Source of the DNA: Trebonia sp035571275
Lineage (GTDB): Bacteria; Actinomycetota; Actinomycetes; Streptosporangiales; Streptosporangiaceae
Direction of reading: 5' to 3'
DNA length: 64,000 bases
Assembly: GCA_035571275.1 (NCBI GenBank)
Contig: DATMKQ010000412.1
Span: 1-64,000 of the forward strand
The notes beneath the pieces are model-generated. The model was given only the letters and a program-made list of their open reading frames with translations. It did not search any database and was not told the DNA's origin. Each line of letters opens with the position of its first letter. Within the stretch, counting starts at the first letter, position 1. The position numbers were made by a program, and so were the translations under genes. This document shows, one piece after another, positions 25,803 through 34,238 of this stretch.

Positions 25803-27203
25803 GTGCTGCTGACTATCACGACCACGCTTGCGCCCGCGACCGATCTCGGGTACTTGCTGCACAAGCATCCCGAGCGGGTGCAGTCTTTCGGCGTGTCGGC
25901 GGGCGGGACGGCGCACGTGTTCTACCCCGAGGCCGGCGCGGAGCGGTGCACCGCGGCGCTGCTGCTCGAAGTGGATCCTGTCGGGCTGGTGCGCGGCGGC
26001 GGCGAGGGGATCACCCACTACGTGAACGACCGGCCCTACGCGGCGTCGAGCCTGCTCGCGGTCGCGCTCAAGGAGGTGTTCAGGACCGCGCTCACCGGGC
26101 GCTGCGAGGCGCGGCCTGAGCTGGCGGCGACGGCGATCCCGCTGGAGATCTGGGTTCCGGCGCTGCGCTGCGCGGGCGGAGCCGGGCTCGCCGGGCGGGT
26201 GTTCGGGCCGCTCGGCTGGGACGTGTGCGCGCGGGTCGTGCCGCTGGAGCCGGCGGAGTGGGGGGCGTCGGCGTACCTGGGCATGCGGCTGGCGGGGACG
26301 GTGCGGCTGGCCGACGCGCTGAACCACCTCTACGTACTGTTGCCCGTGCTGGACGACGCGAAGCACTACTGGGTGTCCACCGACGAGGTGGACAAGCTGG
26401 TGCGAGCGGGATCGGGGTGGCTGGCGGGGCACTCGGAAAGGGAGCTGATCGCCCGGCGGTACCTGGCCCACCGGCGGGAGCTGACCGACGCGGCGCTCGC
26501 CCGGCTGGCGGAGGCCGACGACCTGGACCCGGACGAGGTGGACAACGCGGTGCCGCAGGCGGCGGAGGCGGAGCGGGCCGAGCCGCTGGCGGTACAGCGG
26601 CGGCAGGCGGTGCTGGACGTGCTGCGGGAGACGGGCGCGCGGACCGTCGCCGACCTGGGCTGCGGGGAGGGCGCGCTGACGGCCCTGTTGCTGACGGACG
26701 CGACGCTGAGCCGGGTGGTGGCCACCGATGTGTCGGCCCGCGCGCTGCAGCACGCGGCGCGGCGGCTGCGCCTTGACCGGATGCCGGAGGCGCGGCGTGC
26801 GCGGCTCGAGCTGTTCCAGTCCTCGCTGACCTACCGGGACAGGCGGCTGAGCGGACTGGACGCGGCCGTCCTCATGGAGGTCATCGAGCACGTGGACGCC
26901 GAACGGCTGACGGCGCTCGAACGGGCGGTATTCGGGTTTGCCGCGCCGCGGACGGTCGTGGTCACGACGCCCAACCGTGAGCACAACGCGGAGTACGGCA
27001 TGCCGGACGGCGCGCTGCGGCACCGCGATCACCGGTTCGAGTGGACCCGCGAGGAGTTTCGCCACTGGGCGGAGCGGGTGGCCGCCGAGCACGGGTACGT
27101 CGTGCGGTACGTGCCGGTCGGGCCGGTCTCGGCGCTGGCCGGGCCGCCGACGCAGATGGCCGTGTTCGCACTCCCCGGACGGCCATCGGAGGGCGCGTCA
27201 TGA
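25803..27203 (+). CDS. hen1: 3'-terminal RNA ribose 2'-O-methyltransferase Hen1
   Basis: The protein has 466 residues from the GTG at 25803, the usual size of bacterial Hen1. The N-terminal half (LLHKHPERVQSFGVSAG, YVNDRPYAASS) is the conserved Hen1-specific domain. The C-terminal half is the methyltransferase with SAM motif VADLGCGEGALT near 281-292 and the metal-binding EVIEH (Glu359) together with HRDHRFEW. Bacterial Hen1 adds a 2'-O-methyl group at the 3' end at the cut site before Pnkp seals a cleaved RNA, so the repaired RNA resists a second cut. It overlaps pnkp by ATGA, so translation is coupled. Confidence 0.96.
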   Translation: MLLTITTTLAPATDLGYLLHKHPERVQSFGVSAGGTAHVFYPEAGAERCTAALLLEVDPVGLVRGGGEGITHYVNDRPYAASSLLAVALKEVFRTALTGRCEARPELAATAIPLEIWVPALRCAGGAGLAGRVFGPLGWDVCARVVPLEPAEWGASAYLGMRLAGTVRLADALNHLYVLLPVLDDAKHYWVSTDEVDKLVRAGSGWLAGHSERELIARRYLAHRRELTDAALARLAEADDLDPDEVDNAVPQAAEAERAEPLAVQRRQAVLDVLRETGARTVADLGCGEGALTALLLTDATLSRVVATDVSARALQHAARRLRLDRMPEARRARLELFQSSLTYRDRRLSGLDAAVLMEVIEHVDAERLTALERAVFGFAAPRTVVVTTPNREHNAEYGMPDGALRHRDHRFEWTREEFRHWAERVAAEHGYVVRYVPVGPVSALAGPPTQMAVFALPGRPSEGAS

Positions 27204-29734
27204 GCGGCGAACTGACGGTACCCGAGCTCAGCCTGGTGCTGCTCGTCGGCGTGTCGGGGTCGGGGAAGTCGACCTTCGCCGCCCGGCACTTCAAGCCGAC
27301 AGAGGTCGTCTCCTCGGACTTCTGCCGCGGGATCGTCGCGGACGACGAGAACGACCAGTCCGCCACCGCGGCCGCGTTCGACGTGCTGCACTACATCGCG
27401 GGCAAGCGGCTCGCCGCCGGCCGGCTCACCGTGATCGACGCGACGAACGTGCAGCAGGACGCGCGGGCCCCGCTCGTGGCACTGGCCAGGGAGCACGACG
27501 TGCTGCCGGTCGCGATCGTCTTCGACCTGCCCGTCTCCGTCTGCGTCGCGCGAAACGCGTCGCGGCCCGACCGCGACTTCGGCGCGCGCGTGATCCAGCG
27601 GCAGCACGCCCAGCTGCGCAAGGCGCTGCGGAGCCTGCGGCGCGATGGGTTCCGCACAGTACACGTGCTGGGTTCGGCGGCGGACGCCGAGGACGTGACC
27701 ATCACCAGGACGCGGCTGTTCAACGACCTGCGGCACGAGACCGGGCCGTTCGACGTGATCGGGGACGTGCATGGCTGCCGCGGCGAACTTGAGTCGCTGC
27801 TGTGCTCGCTGGGCTACGTGCTCGCTCGCGACGAGGCCGGTCAGCCGGCCTGCGCGGCGCACCCGGACGGACGCCGCGCGGTCTTCCTCGGCGACCTCGT
27901 CGACCGCGGCCCGGACACCCCTGGCGTGCTGCGGCTCGTCATGGGCATGGTCGCGGCCGGGTCCGCGCTGTGCGTGCCAGGCAACCACGAGGACAAGCTG
28001 CTGCGCGCGCTGCGCGGCAAGAACGTGCGGGTCTCGCACGGGCTCGCGGAGTCACTGCGCCAGCTCGAGGAGGAGCCGGAGTCGTTCCGGCGCGAGGTCG
28101 AAGCCTTCCTGGACGGCCTGATCAGCCACTATGTCCTCGACGGCGGGCGGCTCGTGGTCGCGCACGCCGGCCTGTCGCAGCGGCTGCAGGGACGCGCGTC
28201 GGGACGGGTGCGCGCGTTCTGCCTGTACGGGCAGACCACCGGTGAGACCGACGAGTACGGCCTGCCGGTCAGGTACCCGTGGGCGCAGGAGTACCGGGGC
28301 TCGGCGATGGTGCTCTACGGGCACACCCCGGTGCCCGCGCCCGAATGGGTGAACAACACTATGTGCCTAGACACCGGCTGTGTATTCGGTGGGTCTCTGA
28401 CAGCATTTCGATATCCCGAACGAACGGTGGTGGCTGTTCGCGCCGCTCGCGTCTACTACGAGCCGGCCAAGCCGCTGGGGGTGGCTAAGCCACGCGAGCC
28501 GGACGTGCTCGACATCGAGGACGTGACGGGCAAGCGGGTCATCGAGACCGGGTACCTGCCGCGGGTTGGCGTGGGCGAGGCGAACGCCGCGGCGGCGCTG
28601 GAGGTGATGAGCCGGTTCGCCATCGACCCGCGGTGGCTGATCTATCTGCCGCCGACGATGAGCCCCGTCGCCACGGCGCCGGACGGTGACCTGCTCGAGC
28701 ACCCGGAGCAGGCGTTCTCCGCCTACCTCGCGGACGGCGTGCGGGAGGTCGTGTGCGAGGAGAAGCACATGGGGTCGCGCGCCGTGCTGCTCGTCTGCCG
28801 GTCCGCGGCCCGCGCCGCCGAGCGGTTCGGTGTTGCGGGCGGGGGCGCGGTGTGGACCAGGACCGGACGGCCGTTCTTCCGCCCGGCGCTGACGTCGGCG
28901 CTGCTGGACCGCGTCAGGGACGCCGCCGCCGCGGCGGGGCTGTTCGACCAGCTGGACAGTTCCTGGCTGCTGCTCGACGCGGAACTCATGCCGTGGAGCG
29001 CGAAGGCGGGACAGTTGCTGCGTGACCAGTACGCCGCCGTCGGCGCGGCCGCGCTTACGGCGCTGCCCGCGGCAGCCTCGGTGCTGTCCCGCGCGGCCGA
29101 ACGCGGCCTCGACGTGTCCGCGCTGCTCGGCCGGACCGGTGCGCGGCTGGCGAACGCGGACGCGTTCGCCGCCGCATATCAGCGCTACTGCTGGCCGGTC
29201 GACGGCCTGGACGGCGTCCGCGTCGCCCCGTTCGCGGTGCTCGCCTCTGAAGGCGCCGCGCATTCCGCGCGACCGCACTCCTGGCACCTGGCGGCGGCCG
29301 GCGCCCTGGCGGCGGCGGACCCCGGACTGTTCTCGGCGACCAGGCACGTCATGGCCGACACCGCGGACCCGCCGTCCCGCGCCGCGGCGACGGCCTGGTG
29401 GACCGGGCTGACCGAGGCGGGCGGCGAGGGCATGGTGGTCAAGCCGGCCGACGGGCTGGTACGCGGCCGCAGCGGCATCGCGCAGCCCGGCCTGAAGGTG
29501 CGCGGGAAGCAGTACCTGCGGATCATCTACGGACCCGACTACACCGAGCCCGCCAACCTGTCCAGGCTGCGGTCCCGCGCGGTCGGCCGCAAGCGGTCGC
29601 TGGCGCTGCGCGAGTACGCGCTCGGCCTCGAGGCGCTGGACCGGGTCGCGCGCGGCGAGCCGCTGTGGCGGGTGCACGAGTGCGTGTTCGGCGTGCTCGC
29701 GCTGGAATCAGAACCGGTCGACCCGCGCCTGTAG
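27200..29734 (+). CDS. pnkp: Polynucleotide kinase-phosphatase-ligase Pnkp
   Basis: The 844-residue protein has the three Pnkp modules. The kinase (about 1-170) has P-loop GVSGSGKST (17-25) and SSDFCRGIVADDEND. The metallophosphatase (about 178-420) has DVHGC near 190, GDLVDRGPD near 231 and GNHED near 261. The adenylyltransferase/ligase module (about 470-844) has the lysine nucleotidyl motif KHMGS near 522 and a late KVRGK. Pnkp heals 2',3'-cyclic phosphate and 5'-OH ends left by ribotoxins and, with Hen1, seals them. Its ATG overlaps the hen1 stop. Only the Hen1-Pnkp pair is seen here. Confidence 0.97.
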   Translation: MSGELTVPELSLVLLVGVSGSGKSTFAARHFKPTEVVSSDFCRGIVADDENDQSATAAAFDVLHYIAGKRLAAGRLTVIDATNVQQDARAPLVALAREHDVLPVAIVFDLPVSVCVARNASRPDRDFGARVIQRQHAQLRKALRSLRRDGFRTVHVLGSAADAEDVTITRTRLFNDLRHETGPFDVIGDVHGCRGELESLLCSLGYVLARDEAGQPACAAHPDGRRAVFLGDLVDRGPDTPGVLRLVMGMVAAGSALCVPGNHEDKLLRALRGKNVRVSHGLAESLRQLEEEPESFRREVEAFLDGLISHYVLDGGRLVVAHAGLSQRLQGRASGRVRAFCLYGQTTGETDEYGLPVRYPWAQEYRGSAMVLYGHTPVPAPEWVNNTMCLDTGCVFGGSLTAFRYPERTVVAVRAARVYYEPAKPLGVAKPREPDVLDIEDVTGKRVIETGYLPRVGVGEANAAAALEVMSRFAIDPRWLIYLPPTMSPVATAPDGDLLEHPEQAFSAYLADGVREVVCEEKHMGSRAVLLVCRSAARAAERFGVAGGGAVWTRTGRPFFRPALTSALLDRVRDAAAAAGLFDQLDSSWLLLDAELMPWSAKAGQLLRDQYAAVGAAALTALPAAASVLSRAAERGLDVSALLGRTGARLANADAFAAAYQRYCWPVDGLDGVRVAPFAVLASEGAAHSARPHSWHLAAAGALAAADPGLFSATRHVMADTADPPSRAAATAWWTGLTEAGGEGMVVKPADGLVRGRSGIAQPGLKVRGKQYLRIIYGPDYTEPANLSRLRSRAVGRKRSLALREYALGLEALDRVARGEPLWRVHECVFGVLALESEPVDPRL

Positions 29735-29764
29735 CTGATCTATCACCGTCCGTTTCCGGTATTC

Positions 29765-29793
29765 CTGACACGACGCGATCCTGGTGACAAAAT
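29765..29793 (+). promoter_or_regulatory. Predicted promoter of the fused DUF574 gene
   Basis: CTGACA (-35-like, 29765-29770), a 17-base spacer and CAAAAT (-10-like, 29788-29793) lie just before the ATG at 29800. The six-base gap puts the transcript start near the ATG. The gene is therefore likely transcribed on its own, not as the tail of hen1-pnkp. Confidence 0.45.
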
Positions 29794-29799
29794 CATTAC

Positions 29800-31494
29800 A
29801 TGCTGCCTGACCAGGCATTCCGCCCGGACGTTCCGAGCCCCGCGCGGATGTACGACTACTGCCTCGGCGGGAAGGACAATTTCGCCGCGGACCGTAATGC
29901 GGCGGAACGGTTCATGGCCATGATGCCGGACGGCGTCGTCAGGGTCGCCGCCGCGCAGAACCGCCAGTTCCTGCTCCGGGCGGTCCGGCACCTGGCGGGC
30001 GACCTCGGGGTCCGGCAGTTCCTCGACATCGGCAGCGGGCTGCCCACCATGAAGAACGTGCATGAGGTCGCGCAGTCGATCGCACCGGACAGCCGCGTCG
30101 TGTACGTCGATCACGACCCGGTCGTGGTCGCGCACGGGCACGCCCTCCTGCACGGCGATGACCGCGCGACGATCATCGCCGGCGACATGCGTGACCCGGC
30201 CGGCATCCTCGCCGACCCGGGGCTGCGGTCGCTGCTCGACTTCGAGGCGCCGATAGCGGTGCTGCTCGTCGCCGTCCTGCACTGCGTATCAGGCACCGAC
30301 GACCCGTACGGGATCGTGCGGGCGCTGACGGACGCGGTCCCGGAGGGAAGTTACCTGGTCCTCTCGCATTTCACGGCGGACAGCAACCCCTGGGCCGACG
30401 TCGCCGCCCGGGTCTACCGGCGGGCGGTGTCGAGCCTGCGCCCCCGGACCCGCGCCCAGGTGGCCGGCTTCTTCGCCGGGCACGAGCTCATCGAGCCGGG
30501 AGGGGTGGTCTGGGCACCGCAGTGGCGGCCAGACGCGGACACCGGGCTGGCGGGCGAACCGGGCAGGTCGATGCTGTGGTGCGGAGTCGCACGCAAATCC
30601 GGGCCGGGGCAGCCGGCGAAGCTGCCCGCTCCCAGGGCGACCACACCGCAGGAACGGCTGTCCGGACTCGGGCACACGCGGCCCGCCGCCGACGCCTCGC
30701 CCGCGCCGGCGTTGCACCCGGAGGTGCCGAACGTCGCGCGGATGTACGACTACTACCTTGGCGGCAAGGACAACTACGCGGCCGACCGGGAGGCGGCGCG
30801 GCAGAGCTTCGCCGCCGCGACAGAAGCCGGAGTCCGCGGCGCCAGCCTGCAGAACAGGACGTTCCTCGGGCGCGCGGTCCGGTACCTCGCGCGCGACCTC
30901 GGCATCCGGCAGTTCCTGGACATCGGCACCGGCCTGCCGACGATGAACAACGTGCACGAAGTCGCGCACACGATCGCGCCGGATGCCCGGGTGGTCTACG
31001 TCGACAACGATCCGATCGTCCTCGCGCACGCCAGGGCCATGCTCAACGGCGTGCCCAACGCCACGATCGTCCGCGGTGACCTGCGCGATCCGGCCGGCAT
31101 CCTGGCCGACCCGTCGCTGCGGTCACAACTCGACTTCGGGGCGCCGATAGCGGTGCTCCTCGTCGCCGTGCTGCACTTCATCAGCGACGACGAAGACCCC
31201 GGCGGCATCGTCGCCGCGCTGATGGACGCCGTGCCCCCAGGCAGCTACCTGGTCGTCTCGCACGTGTCCGCGGACCAGCACAGGCGCGTAGTCAAGGCGG
31301 AAACCGCCTACGAGGACGCCTCGGCCCGGCTGCGCTTCCGCACCCGCGCGGAGGTCGCCGCCATGCTCGGCGGGTTCCGCCTCCTCGATCCCGGCGAGCT
31401 GGTCTGGACGCCGCGGTGGCACCCGGACGAGCAGACGCCACCGATCGAAGGTCCCGGCGGGGCGACGATCTTGTGCGGGATCGCCGGCAAGTGA
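29800..31494 (+). CDS. Tandem fusion of two DUF574 (Methyltransf_19) methyltransferase domains
   Basis: The 564-residue protein contains two complete copies of the family domain: residues about 5-265 (YDYCLGGKDNFAADR, FLDIGSGLPTMKN, VYVDHDPVV) and about 305-560 (YDYYLGGKDNYAADR, FLDIGTGLPTMNN, VYVDNDPIV). They are joined by a Pro/Ala linker. The copies are closely alike through the SAM-binding core (both contain RDPAGILADP and APIAVLLVAVLH), so they arose by internal duplication. Single-domain members are about 270 residues long. Both copies keep the SAM motif, so two active sites are possible; substrate unknown. Confidence 0.9.
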   Translation: MLPDQAFRPDVPSPARMYDYCLGGKDNFAADRNAAERFMAMMPDGVVRVAAAQNRQFLLRAVRHLAGDLGVRQFLDIGSGLPTMKNVHEVAQSIAPDSRVVYVDHDPVVVAHGHALLHGDDRATIIAGDMRDPAGILADPGLRSLLDFEAPIAVLLVAVLHCVSGTDDPYGIVRALTDAVPEGSYLVLSHFTADSNPWADVAARVYRRAVSSLRPRTRAQVAGFFAGHELIEPGGVVWAPQWRPDADTGLAGEPGRSMLWCGVARKSGPGQPAKLPAPRATTPQERLSGLGHTRPAADASPAPALHPEVPNVARMYDYYLGGKDNYAADREAARQSFAAATEAGVRGASLQNRTFLGRAVRYLARDLGIRQFLDIGTGLPTMNNVHEVAHTIAPDARVVYVDNDPIVLAHARAMLNGVPNATIVRGDLRDPAGILADPSLRSQLDFGAPIAVLLVAVLHFISDDEDPGGIVAALMDAVPPGSYLVVSHVSADQHRRVVKAETAYEDASARLRFRTRAEVAAMLGGFRLLDPGELVWTPRWHPDEQTPPIEGPGGATILCGIAGK

Positions 31495-31531
31495 CGTCTA
31501 ACGCTCCGACTTGTCCAGCCGCTGGCCGACC
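31486..31531. repeat. 46-bp direct repeat, left copy
   Basis: Matches 32541-32586 at 43 of 46 positions. It spans the last codons and stop of the fused DUF574 gene and, on the other strand, a copy of the last 10 codons and stop of the LOG gene (LDKSER). The right copy is the genuine LOG 3' end. Together they bracket about 1 kb containing the lone membrane-protein gene. Confidence 0.75.
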
Positions 31532-31591
31532 GTTAACACGTCCGACGGCCTACCCGCCGTTTTGGAAGGGACCGCGCACGCATCGCTAACG

Positions 31592-32290
31592 TTAGCTGCC
31601 AGACAGCGTATAGAGGGAAGTCTGAGTTTCGGTGGTTATGTTGCTTTCATCAATGCCAGTGATGTGGATAATGGCCAGCGGGCCGGCGGGGCCGTTGGCT
31701 ATTAGGGCGCATACCGTCGACCCGACCGCCACCAGCACATCTCCGCCGGACGACTGGCTGGTGTCCAGAGATATACATTGCTGCGGTGTTGGCATCGAGT
31801 TCCCCTTCCAGACCGCAAGCTGGGTACCCCACAAGGGAGCAATGCCGTTACCCACGGAGTACACAACCGCTATCCCGGTGGTGTCGTTTTTAGCGTCAGA
31901 GACTGGCGGGACGCTGGTGAGGTCCGTTCCATCATTCGTGATGAGGAGGCTGCCGGTCCATTCGAGCTTCGCACCAGACGCACTCGCATTCGACGCTGAC
32001 GCTGGTGGCGGAGTAGACGCATTCGCATTCGCGCTCGACGCGTTGACGCTACTCGGCGCAGCCGGTGCGGAACTTGCCGAAACCCGGTTAGGCGTGGGGT
32101 GGCTGCCGTGCGCCAGGACGCCAACGATCGTCGCAGTCGCCGTTATGACAGCCGCCAGTCCGGTCAAAAAACCTGGCAGGGAAGTCACGAACCGTCGAAA
32201 CTTCGTCGTTAGCGTGTCGTCGTTGTTCTTAGGCGTTTCGGGGGCTTCAACGTCATCACGCGAAGGCACTTCCCTGCGCTCGCCAGCCAT
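31592..32290 (-). CDS. Single-pass membrane protein of unknown function
   Basis: Started at the ATG at 32290 (a TTG at 32296 is possible), the protein has 232 residues. An acidic cytoplasmic tail (1-38) is followed by one transmembrane helix (39-60), a Ser/Ala/Asn-rich extracytoplasmic linker (70-108) and a compact domain with two cysteines in TPQQCISLDT and GSTVCALIA that could form a disulfide. I recognise no family. The gene is less GC-rich than its neighbours and lies inside the segment flanked by 46-bp direct repeats, which suggests acquisition. Confidence 0.65.
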   Translation of the reverse strand: MAGERREVPSRDDVEAPETPKNNDDTLTTKFRRFVTSLPGFLTGLAAVITATATIVGVLAHGSHPTPNRVSASSAPAAPSSVNASSANANASTPPPASASNASASGAKLEWTGSLLITNDGTDLTSVPPVSDAKNDTTGIAVVYSVGNGIAPLWGTQLAVWKGNSMPTPQQCISLDTSQSSGGDVLVAVGSTVCALIANGPAGPLAIIHITGIDESNITTETQTSLYTLSGS

Positions 32291-32540
32291 GCACAAACCG
32301 TAAACCGCTCGCGGGCAAAGTTACAGCCCTTCATTGGAGTTCCGGCGAGCGGCAACCGGCTCGGCCGATGGGTCGCCAGCCAGGGCCGGGCGGTGGAGAA
32401 GGCCGAGGACTTCCTCATCCCTAAGGGGCTTGCAGTATCTGCGTGAATGGCGTGCGGGTTATGGGCGCGACGCTCGAGACGGCAGGGACGTCAGTGCCGC
32501 CACCGGCGTCAGGCCTGGGAACATCTGGTCTGGACGCCGC
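32291..32540. other. Intergenic segment with decayed gene remnants
   Basis: No convincing intact gene. At 32525-32542 there is an 18-base exact copy of 31399-31416, from the 3' part of the fused DUF574 gene, joined directly to the right 46-bp repeat; the 71 bases between them in the intact gene are missing. On the plus strand around 32333-32440 a frame reads NRLGRWVASQGRAVEKAEDF before a stop. This weakly recalls a helicase-associated repeat and may be a pseudogene scrap. Confidence 0.4.
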
Positions 32541-32586
32541 GGCAAGTGACATCTAACGCTCCGACTTGTCCAGCCACTTGCCGACC
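32541..32586. repeat. 46-bp direct repeat, right copy
   Basis: Right partner of 31486-31531 (three mismatches). It contains the authentic last codons and stop of the LOG gene. Immediately left of it is a truncated copy of the DUF574 gene end, showing that the duplication originally included that gene's terminus. Confidence 0.75.
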
Positions 32587-33164
32587 CGGTCCGGCGTCCA
32601 CACCGTGAGCCGGTCAAGCAGCGCCGCGGGGTCGGACTCCGTGATCACGAGGTTGCGGTGCACCGGGAGGACGAAACCCGCGCCGGTGGCCGCGTCGAGC
32701 AGGTCCCGCAGCGGCGCGAAGAAGCGCGCCACATCGAGCACGCCGCACGGCTTGTCGTGGATGCCGAGCTGCGTCCAGGTCAGCACCTCGAAGAACTCGT
32801 CGAACGTGCCGTAACCGCCGGGCAGCATGATGAACGCGTCCGCGGCGTCGGCCATCGCCGCCTTGCGCTCGTGCATGGTCTGCGTGACGACCAGTTCGGT
32901 CAGCCGGCGGTGCACTACCTCTTTCGCCTCGAGCGCGCGCGTGATGACGCCGAGGACCTCGCCGCCGGCGGCGAGGGCCGCGTCCGCGATCACGCCCATC
33001 AGCCCGACGTGGCCGCCGCCGTAGACCAGCCTGATCCCGCGCTCGGCGAGCAGCCGGCCCATAGATGCCGCCGCGGTGGCGAATGCCGGGTCGGTGCCGC
33101 GGTTCGACCCGCAGTAGACGGCGATCGACGACAGGGTGCCCGGCGGCCCGCCGCTAGGCATCAT
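32553..33164 (-). CDS. LOG family nucleotide phosphoribohydrolase-like protein
   Basis: The 203-residue protein has the LOG/lysine decarboxylase-like motif PGGYGTFDEFFEVLTW, with the catalytic Arg/Glu region, and GSNRGTDPAF near the N-terminus. LOG enzymes release free bases from nucleoside 5'-monophosphates; in plants and some actinobacteria this yields cytokinins. Its ATG at 33164 overlaps the 3' end of the aldo/keto reductase gene by 11 bases, so the two are one operon. The 3' end is duplicated 1 kb away. Confidence 0.9.
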   Translation of the reverse strand: MMPSGGPPGTLSSIAVYCGSNRGTDPAFATAAASMGRLLAERGIRLVYGGGHVGLMGVIADAALAAGGEVLGVITRALEAKEVVHRRLTELVVTQTMHERKAAMADAADAFIMLPGGYGTFDEFFEVLTWTQLGIHDKPCGVLDVARFFAPLRDLLDAATGAGFVLPVHRNLVITESDPAALLDRLTVWTPDRVGKWLDKSER

Positions 33165-34083
33165 CGGACCGCAGCCGGCTCTTGGCCTCGGTGTAGAGGT
33201 CCGGGGGCAGCGGGCCGCGCTCCGCGACGGTGACGTTGTCCGCCAGGTGGGCCGAGTTCGCGGTGCCGACGATCGTGCTCGACAGGCCCGGGTGGCTGAG
33301 CGTGAAGCGGAGCACGAACTCCATCGCCGACAGGCCGGCCTCGTCGAGCAGGTCTTGCAGGCCAGAGGCCTGCCAGCGGCGCTGGCTCTCCTCCCCGGTG
33401 ACGCCGATCGGACGGACCCGCCAGTTCTTATCGTCAGAAGGGGCGCCGCGGGCCGCGCCGCCGCGGATCAGCGTGCCGGCACCCGCGTCCACGGCCCGCG
33501 TGATCAACTCCTCGTGCTCGCGCTGGAGCGCCGAATACGGGATCTGGAACACGTCGAAGACGTTCAGGGCTATCTGATCGGGAAGGTTCGGCACGATGCC
33601 CGACATCCCGATGAAGCGGACCTTGCCCTCGTCCTTCAGTTCCCCGAGCGTCTCCACGGTGCGGTTGTCCGCAAGCACGTCGACGCTGGGTGACATGTGC
33701 ACCTGCACGAGGTCGAGGTGGTCGGTGCGCAGCCTGCGCAGGCTCTGCTCCACGTCCGCGCGGACGTTGGCCGCGCTGTAGTCGTGCTTGTACGGCGGGG
33801 TCGCGTCGGGCGGCAGCTCGAGCGGGCAGCCGCACTTGGAGGCCAGGAAGTACTCGTCCCTGCGGTGACCGATATAGCGCCCGATGAGCTCCTCGCTGGC
33901 CCCGTAGTCCGGGGAGGTGTCGATCAGGTTGATGCCCTCGTCGAGCACTGTGTTCAGCAGGCGGCCCGCGTCCTCCTCCGCTATCTGAGGTCCTCTGGGG
34001 AGCCCTCTCAGTTCCATGGCCCCGTAGCCGAGGATGGTCACGTCCGCGCCGGTACGTCCGAGGGTTCTTCGCGTGATCGCCAT
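33154..34083 (-). CDS. Aldo/keto reductase
   Basis: Started at the ATG at 34083 (MAITRRTLGRTGADVTILGYG), the protein has 309 residues. The catalytic tetrad is visible: Asp in LIDTSPDYGASEELIG with its Tyr, Lys in FLASKCG, and His in LVQVHMS. It would reduce aldehydes or ketones with NADPH; the substrate is unknown. TAACGT ends seven bases upstream of the ATG, indicating a leaderless transcript. It is the promoter-proximal gene of the operon with LOG. Confidence 0.87.
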   Translation of the reverse strand: MAITRRTLGRTGADVTILGYGAMELRGLPRGPQIAEEDAGRLLNTVLDEGINLIDTSPDYGASEELIGRYIGHRRDEYFLASKCGCPLELPPDATPPYKHDYSAANVRADVEQSLRRLRTDHLDLVQVHMSPSVDVLADNRTVETLGELKDEGKVRFIGMSGIVPNLPDQIALNVFDVFQIPYSALQREHEELITRAVDAGAGTLIRGGAARGAPSDDKNWRVRPIGVTGEESQRRWQASGLQDLLDEAGLSAMEFVLRFTLSHPGLSSTIVGTANSAHLADNVTVAERGPLPPDLYTEAKSRLRSDDA

Positions 34084-34090
34084 GAACGCA

Positions 34091-34096
34091 ACGTTA
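34091..34096 (-). promoter_or_regulatory. -10 box for leaderless aldo/keto reductase mRNA
   Basis: TAACGT on the minus strand fits TANNNT and ends exactly seven bases before the ATG at 34083. There is no Shine-Dalgarno sequence upstream of that ATG, which supports leaderless translation. No -35 consensus is evident. Confidence 0.4.
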
Positions 34097-34238
34097 TCTT
34101 GAGGGTGCGCGTTTACCGCGCCCAGGGACGTCACATCGCTGCCTTAATCGCTGCCGCTTAACGCAATTCGACCGCGCCGCAGTGAGCTTACGGTAGGAAT
34201 ACGAGTGGTCACAGCCTGCACTAAGACTGGAGGACTGA

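Noticed and set aside
23281..31494. DUF574 proteins as part of the RNA-repair pathway
   Set aside because: The family is so frequent in actinobacteria that adjacency alone cannot support a functional assignment; it is reported only as a context observation.
32333..32440. Possible helicase-associated repeat fragment (NRLGRWVASQG)
   Set aside because: Only about 20 residues match by eye and there is no start codon; too little to call a pseudogene with confidence.
31486..32586. Direct repeats considered as attL/attR of an integrative element
   Set aside because: No integrase, tRNA target or mobility gene lies inside the 1-kb segment; kept only as a duplication or insertion remnant.
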